Positions 6,303 to 9,202 of a stretch of DNA of 9,202 nucleotides are shown here, in pieces. The stretch lies in assembly GCA_034435315.1 (NCBI GenBank), contig DAOTYB010000315.1, positions 1 through 9,202 of the forward strand. Direction: 5' to 3'. The notes beneath the pieces were generated by a model. The model was not told where the DNA came from, searched no databases, and saw nothing but the letters and a program-made list of their open reading frames with translations. The stretch is from VGOB01 sp034435315. GTDB lineage: Bacteria > Chloroflexota > Anaerolineae > UBA4142. The translations under genes were made by a program, and so were the position numbers. Positions within the stretch are counted from its first letter, which is position 1. Every line of letters begins with the position of its first letter.

Positions 6303-6308
6303 GGGAGG
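6303..6308 (+). promoter_or_regulatory. Ribosome binding site deciding the start at 6313
   Basis: GGGAGG, 4 nt before ATG 6313. An in-frame ATG at 6220 lies upstream of the promoter -10 and has no such site, so 6313 is the start. Confidence 0.8.
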
Positions 6309-6312
6309 CACA

Positions 6313-7614
6313 ATGTCACTCTTGTTCACCCTCATCGGTCGCGACAACGATGTGGAAACAATTCGCACGCTAGCGTTGCGCGGCGCGTGTGTGTCGCTGG
6401 TCGGCATCAGCAATCTGGGCAAAACAGCCTTGATGCGCCGTCTGGGCGAGTCGCGCGATACGTCGCGTGGCACGTTTGTCTACGTGGATTGCAACACCCT
6501 GCCCGAACGCACCGCGCGCGCGTTTTTTACCGCGCTGTGGCGCGCTCTCGCCGATAAATTGCCTGCGCGCACCCACCATCACCTCACCGACGCCCTCACA
6601 CGTGCCGGGGATGCCACGACGTTTGCGCTGAATCTAGAACGTGGCATAGCGCACGCGCTTGAACAATTCCCCAGACCACTCGTTCTCTTGTTTGATGATT
6701 TCGATGAAGTGTATGCCGCGATGGAAGGACAGGCATTTCTCAATCTGCGCGCGTTCAAAGACCGCTATCGCGAAGCGCTGGCGTATGTGACCGCCACGCA
6801 CCGCGAATTTGCGCGCCTGCCGATGTCGCGCGAGCAAGGCGAATTTGTCGAACTCGTGACGCCCCACGTGCACTTTTTGAGTTTTATGACGCGCGCGGAC
6901 ACGAACGAGTTTTGCGCGCGCTTTGCCGCGCAAGAAGGCGTCACCTTCAGCGATGCCGACCGCGCGTTCGTGTACGCAAATGCAGATGGACACCCGGGGC
7001 TAGCACTCGCCGTGTGCTGCGCGTTAGGACGCGTGACCGGCGCGCCGATGCGTAACGTGCATCAAGACCGCGTGATTCACCAAATCGTTCAGCAACAATT
7101 TGCCAACGACCCGAATGTGCATATCGAGTGCGAAAAAATCTGGCGCGATCTCGATGCGGACGAACAGAACGCGCTGTTTCATCTGGACAGTGCAGAGACA
7201 CCGCCGCCGAGCCTCATCGCCAAGCACATCCTGCGTGAGAACGAATCGGGCTATGCGCTCTTCTCGCCCTTGTTCGCGGATTTTGTTCGCCGACAACAGT
7301 TAACTCAACATCCCCACGCGCAAGGCGTGTACGTGGACGTGGACGCGGGGATAGCGTACGTCGAAGGCAAACGCGTCGAAGCGTTGACCGATCTCGAGTA
7401 TCGTTTGCTCACCTTTCTCTACGGTCGAAGGGATCGGGTATGTGACAAGTACTCTATCGTGGAGAATGTGTGGGGGCAACAATTCATTGACGAGGTGGAT
7501 GATGCGCGCATCGAAAAATTGGTCAGCCGCCTGCGCGCTAAAATCGAACCAGATCCGAGCAAGCCGCGCTATGTGATTAGCGTGCGCGGGCGCGGCTACA
7601 AGTTGGTTCGATAA
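6313..7614 (+). CDS. P-loop ATPase fused to a C-terminal OmpR/PhoB-type winged-helix domain
   Basis: 433 residues. The N-terminus reads L7-I-G-R-D-N-D-V, the usual entry to an AAA_16/STAND-type NTPase. It is followed by Walker A G31-I-S-N-L-G-K-T38, Walker B L123-V-L-L-F-D-D-F-D-E132 and a GHPGL motif (226-230) typical of this ATPase group. The C-terminal part (about 339-432) is a trans_reg_C winged helix: an EALTDLEYRLLTFLY helix region (356-370), recognition helix around DARIEKLVSRLRAKI (397-411) and wing YVISVRGRGYKLV (420-432). There is no receiver domain, histidine kinase partner or transmembrane segment. It is therefore not a two-component regulator; the ATPase module presumably senses a ligand or partner and gates DNA binding in the cytoplasm. 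It is divergent from the MFS gene and has a strong promoter with a very short leader. Target genes are unknown; the MFS gene and its own promoter are candidates. Confidence 0.85.
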   Translation: MSLLFTLIGRDNDVETIRTLALRGACVSLVGISNLGKTALMRRLGESRDTSRGTFVYVDCNTLPERTARAFFTALWRALADKLPARTHHHLTDALTRAGDATTFALNLERGIAHALEQFPRPLVLLFDDFDEVYAAMEGQAFLNLRAFKDRYREALAYVTATHREFARLPMSREQGEFVELVTPHVHFLSFMTRADTNEFCARFAAQEGVTFSDADRAFVYANADGHPGLALAVCCALGRVTGAPMRNVHQDRVIHQIVQQQFANDPNVHIECEKIWRDLDADEQNALFHLDSAETPPPSLIAKHILRENESGYALFSPLFADFVRRQQLTQHPHAQGVYVDVDAGIAYVEGKRVEALTDLEYRLLTFLYGRRDRVCDKYSIVENVWGQQFIDEVDDARIEKLVSRLRAKIEPDPSKPRYVISVRGRGYKLVR

Positions 7615-7652
7615 AAAAACCTGTCGAGCGTCAAGGCACTCGACAGGTTTTT
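7615..7652. terminator. Bidirectional rho-independent terminator between the regulator and glnA
   Basis: AAAAACCTGTCGAG (7615-7628), 10-nt loop, exact complement CTCGACAGGTTTTT (7639-7652). The GC-rich stem is flanked by A5 and T5, so it has a T-run in both directions. It starts directly after the regulator stop (7612-7614) and ends 3 bp from the glnA stop, so it serves both convergent genes. Confidence 0.93.
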
Positions 7653-7655
7653 GAC

Positions 7656-8999
7656 TTAGGCCACCTCAAAGTAGCGTGCGTGTTCCCACGGCGTTACCTG
7701 CAAGCGATAGTCGTCCCACTCACGTCGTTTGGCACGCATAAAGGCGCGATAGACATGCTCACCGAGCGCGCTACGCACCACGTCGTCTTGCTCGAGTTCT
7801 GCGAGCGCCTCGGCCAGCGAACCGGGGAGAACACCGATGCTGCGCTCGCGCAAATCTTCTTCGGTCAACTCGTACGCACTCTCTTCGATGGGCGGTGGGG
7901 CGGGCAGTTTACGCTCAATGCCATCAAGTCCCGCCGCGAGCATCACCGCCAGCGCGAGGTACGGATTGCTACTGGGATCGGGACAACGCAGTTCCATTCG
8001 GGTTGATTTTTCGCGGCCTCTGGAATAGCGCGGAATACGAATGAGCGCGGAGCGATTGATTTGCCCCCAACAAATGTACACGGGCGCCTCATAGCCCGGC
8101 ACCAGCCGTTTGTACGAGTTCACCGTCGGTGCAACGACCGCCGCGAGCGCGCGCGCGTGCGCGAGTTGTCCGGCAAGAAAATGGTACGCCAACGCTGATA
8201 GGTGGTACGCATCCTGCGCATCGTAGAACAGGTTTGTCTCGCCCGTCAGGTCGAACAAACTCTGATGCGTGTGCATCCCGCTGCCGTTGATACCCATAAT
8301 CGGCTTGGGCATAAAGGTCGCATAGAGACCATGCGCCTGCGCAATTGCTTTGACGGTGTACTTGAACGTCATCAGCGCGTCCGCGCTGGTCAACGCATCA
8401 GCATAGCGAAAGTTGATTTCGTGTTGCCCGATGGCAACTTCGTGGTGCCCGCGTTCCACTTCGATTCCCAACGCGTCGAGCGCGAGGATAATGTCCTGGC
8501 GTACCTCGGAGGCAAGATCGCGCGGAGAAAAATCGAAATAGCCGGCGACATCGTACGGAACGGGCGTCGCACTGTCGTGCTTGTGAAAGAGAAAGAACTC
8601 GGGCTCGGAACTGGTCATATAACGCAGACCCAATGCCCGGGCGCGTTCCAGTTGACGCTTGAGGACATAGCGCGGATCGCCGGGGAAGGGTTCACCATCG
8701 GGGGTGTACGCGTCGCAGATAAAACGCGCGAGACGATGGTCTCCTTCGGTCCACGGCAACACACGATAGGTGCTTACATCCGGGATCATAAACATATCGC
8801 TTTCGTAGATACGCGCGAATCCCTGGATGGAAGACCCATCGAACCAGATGCCGTGTTCCAGCACCTCGCCGAGTTTGTGCAGGGGAATCGTCACGTTCTT
8901 GGTTGCGCCGACCACATCGGTCAACTGCAAACTGACGAATTGCACACCATCGGCACGGGCTTGCTCGAGGACGTGTTTTTGCGAATCGCTGAGCGCCAT
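7656..8999 (-). CDS. glnA: Glutamine synthetase type I, GSI-alpha subtype
   Basis: 447 residues from ATG 8999. It makes glutamine from glutamate, ammonia and ATP as a cytoplasmic dodecamer and is the entry point of ammonium assimilation. Recognisable parts are the latch DGSSIQGFARIYESDM (54-69), the metal-binding SEPEFFLF (131-138), the HEVAIGQHEINFRY block (186-199), the substrate loop GSGMHTHQSL (239-248), the glutamate flap PGYEAP with E304, and RGREKSTRMELRCPDPSSNPY (327-347). The Tyr adenylylation segment of GSI-beta enzymes (NLYDLPPE) is absent; the region reads ESAYELTEEDLRERSIGVLPGSL, as in Bacillus-type GSI-alpha. R63 and E304 are the positions linked to glutamine feedback inhibition in that subtype. 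Activity is therefore probably controlled by feedback rather than adenylylation. An in-frame upstream ATG at 9047 has no ribosome site and lies in the leader, so it is rejected. No GlnR-like regulator is in the window. Confidence 0.97.
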   Translation of the reverse strand: MALSDSQKHVLEQARADGVQFVSLQLTDVVGATKNVTIPLHKLGEVLEHGIWFDGSSIQGFARIYESDMFMIPDVSTYRVLPWTEGDHRLARFICDAYTPDGEPFPGDPRYVLKRQLERARALGLRYMTSSEPEFFLFHKHDSATPVPYDVAGYFDFSPRDLASEVRQDIILALDALGIEVERGHHEVAIGQHEINFRYADALTSADALMTFKYTVKAIAQAHGLYATFMPKPIMGINGSGMHTHQSLFDLTGETNLFYDAQDAYHLSALAYHFLAGQLAHARALAAVVAPTVNSYKRLVPGYEAPVYICWGQINRSALIRIPRYSRGREKSTRMELRCPDPSSNPYLALAVMLAAGLDGIERKLPAPPPIEESAYELTEEDLRERSIGVLPGSLAEALAELEQDDVVRSALGEHVYRAFMRAKRREWDDYRLQVTPWEHARYFEVA

Positions 9000-9003
9000 A
9001 CAG

Positions 9004-9010
9004 ACCTCCT
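9004..9010 (-). promoter_or_regulatory. Perfect Shine-Dalgarno site of glnA
   Basis: On the minus strand AGGAGGT lies 4 nt before ATG 8999. It fixes the start at MALSDSQ instead of the longer frame that begins at 9047. Confidence 0.9.
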
Positions 9011-9077
9011 GAGAAAGATGAGGTAGGGTGTTGATGCAGCGCGGCATCGCATCACACGTCGCGGTGTGAAGTGAAAC

Positions 9078-9098
9078 AGCGAGGGCAATGCCCTCGCT
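9078..9098. other. Perfect 9-bp hairpin at the 5' end of the glnA leader
   Basis: AGCGAGGGC (9078-9086), loop AAT, GCCCTCGCT (9090-9098). There is no T-run on either side. If the promoter at 9113-9140 is right, it begins about 8 nt into the glnA transcript, which suggests an mRNA-stabilising or regulatory structure, or a dyad operator. It might also end transcription of the gene whose stop is at 9153. Confidence 0.65.
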
Positions 9099-9112
9099 GG
9101 CAATTTGGTGCT

Positions 9113-9140
9113 ATTTTATGCAAATTCAACGGGTTGTCAA
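9113..9140 (-). promoter_or_regulatory. Predicted glnA promoter
   Basis: Read on the minus strand: TTGACA (9140-9135, perfect), 16-bp spacer, TAAAAT (9118-9113). The start would be near 9106, giving a leader of about 107 nt. The -10 overlaps the 13-mer ATAGCACCAAATT (9114-9102 on this strand), also found at 6201-6213. Confidence 0.65.
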
Positions 9141-9152
9141 ATTGGTGTTCGG

Positions 9153-9202
9153 CTACTTGTTCCGTCTGCGCGCGATCAATCCCAGCACAAGCCCCGCGGC
9201 GA
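9153..9202 (-). CDS. C-terminal end of an unidentified minus-strand protein (partial)
   Basis: The minus strand from the window edge reads AAGLVLGLIARRRNK followed by TAG (9155-9153). A short hydrophobic stretch ending in a cluster of arginines just before the stop looks like the last membrane helix and cytoplasmic tail of a membrane or surface-anchored protein. Only 15 codons are visible, so the family cannot be named and chance cannot be excluded. The glnA promoter starts 13 bp after the stop, so glnA probably has its own transcript. Confidence 0.45.
   Translation of the reverse strand, partial: AAGLVLGLIARRRNK

Noticed and set aside
6220..6312. Longer N-terminus for the ATPase-winged-helix protein
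   Set aside because: The 31 extra codons include the repeat array and the promoter boxes. GGGAGG before 6313 marks the true start.
7758..7900. Adenylylation site in GlnA
   Set aside because: The NLYDLPPE-type segment is missing; the sequence follows the GSI-alpha pattern.
8202..9026. 274-codon plus-strand open frame
   Set aside because: It is antisense to glnA, which is unambiguous on the minus strand. It has no start signals.
9000..9047. 16-residue N-terminal extension of GlnA
   Set aside because: It covers the Shine-Dalgarno site and does not fit the start of GSI proteins. MALSDSQ at 8999 does.
1..9202. tRNA, rRNA, insertion sequence or attachment site
   Set aside because: I saw no cloverleaf-like sequence, rRNA motif, transposase or terminal repeats anywhere in the window.

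Overview
The window is 9.2 kb of bacterial chromosome from a GC-rich organism. Gene density and GSI-alpha-type glutamine synthetase fit a Chloroflexota (Anaerolineae-like) genome, probably a metagenome assembly. The ATPase/OmpR-type regulator and the short-period intergenic repeats also fit. No 16S rRNA or other decisive marker is present, so the taxonomy is inference.

Layout. (1) 1-1423, + strand: the 3' end of a polymorphic toxin carrying a type 44 (Ntox44) effector domain. It overlaps by 4 bp a small lipoprotein-like gene that is the natural candidate for its immunity protein. This segment looks AT-richer than the rest and may be transferred DNA. (2) 1424-1550: a perfect 12-bp-stem hairpin, then a good promoter placed so close to the next start codon that the transcript is probably leaderless. 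(3) 1551-2762, + strand: a solitary N4/N6 amino-methyltransferase. (4) 2758-2903: an inverted array of octanucleotide repeats that contains the stop codons of both convergent neighbours. (5) 6127-2899, - strand: an MFS transporter followed by ftsH. They are separated by 85 bp filled with an inverted heptanucleotide array that also supplies the MFS stop codon. (6) 6128-6312: the divergent control region between the MFS gene and a + strand regulator. It holds two facing promoters and two more heptamer arrays. (7) 6313-7614: a P-loop ATPase fused to a C-terminal OmpR-type winged helix. (8) 7615-7652: a symmetrical terminator serving this gene and the convergent glnA. (9) 8999-7656, - strand: glnA, with a perfect Shine-Dalgarno site, a leader hairpin and a near-consensus promoter. 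(10) 9153-9202: the last 15 codons of a further - strand gene with a hydrophobic plus basic tail.

FtsH and glutamine synthetase are housekeeping. The ATPase-winged-helix protein is divergent from the MFS gene and is the obvious candidate to control it or itself. The least ordinary content is the toxin/lipoprotein pair, and the different 7- and 8-nt tandem arrays that sit in intergenic spaces and reach exactly into the stop codons of the flanking genes.
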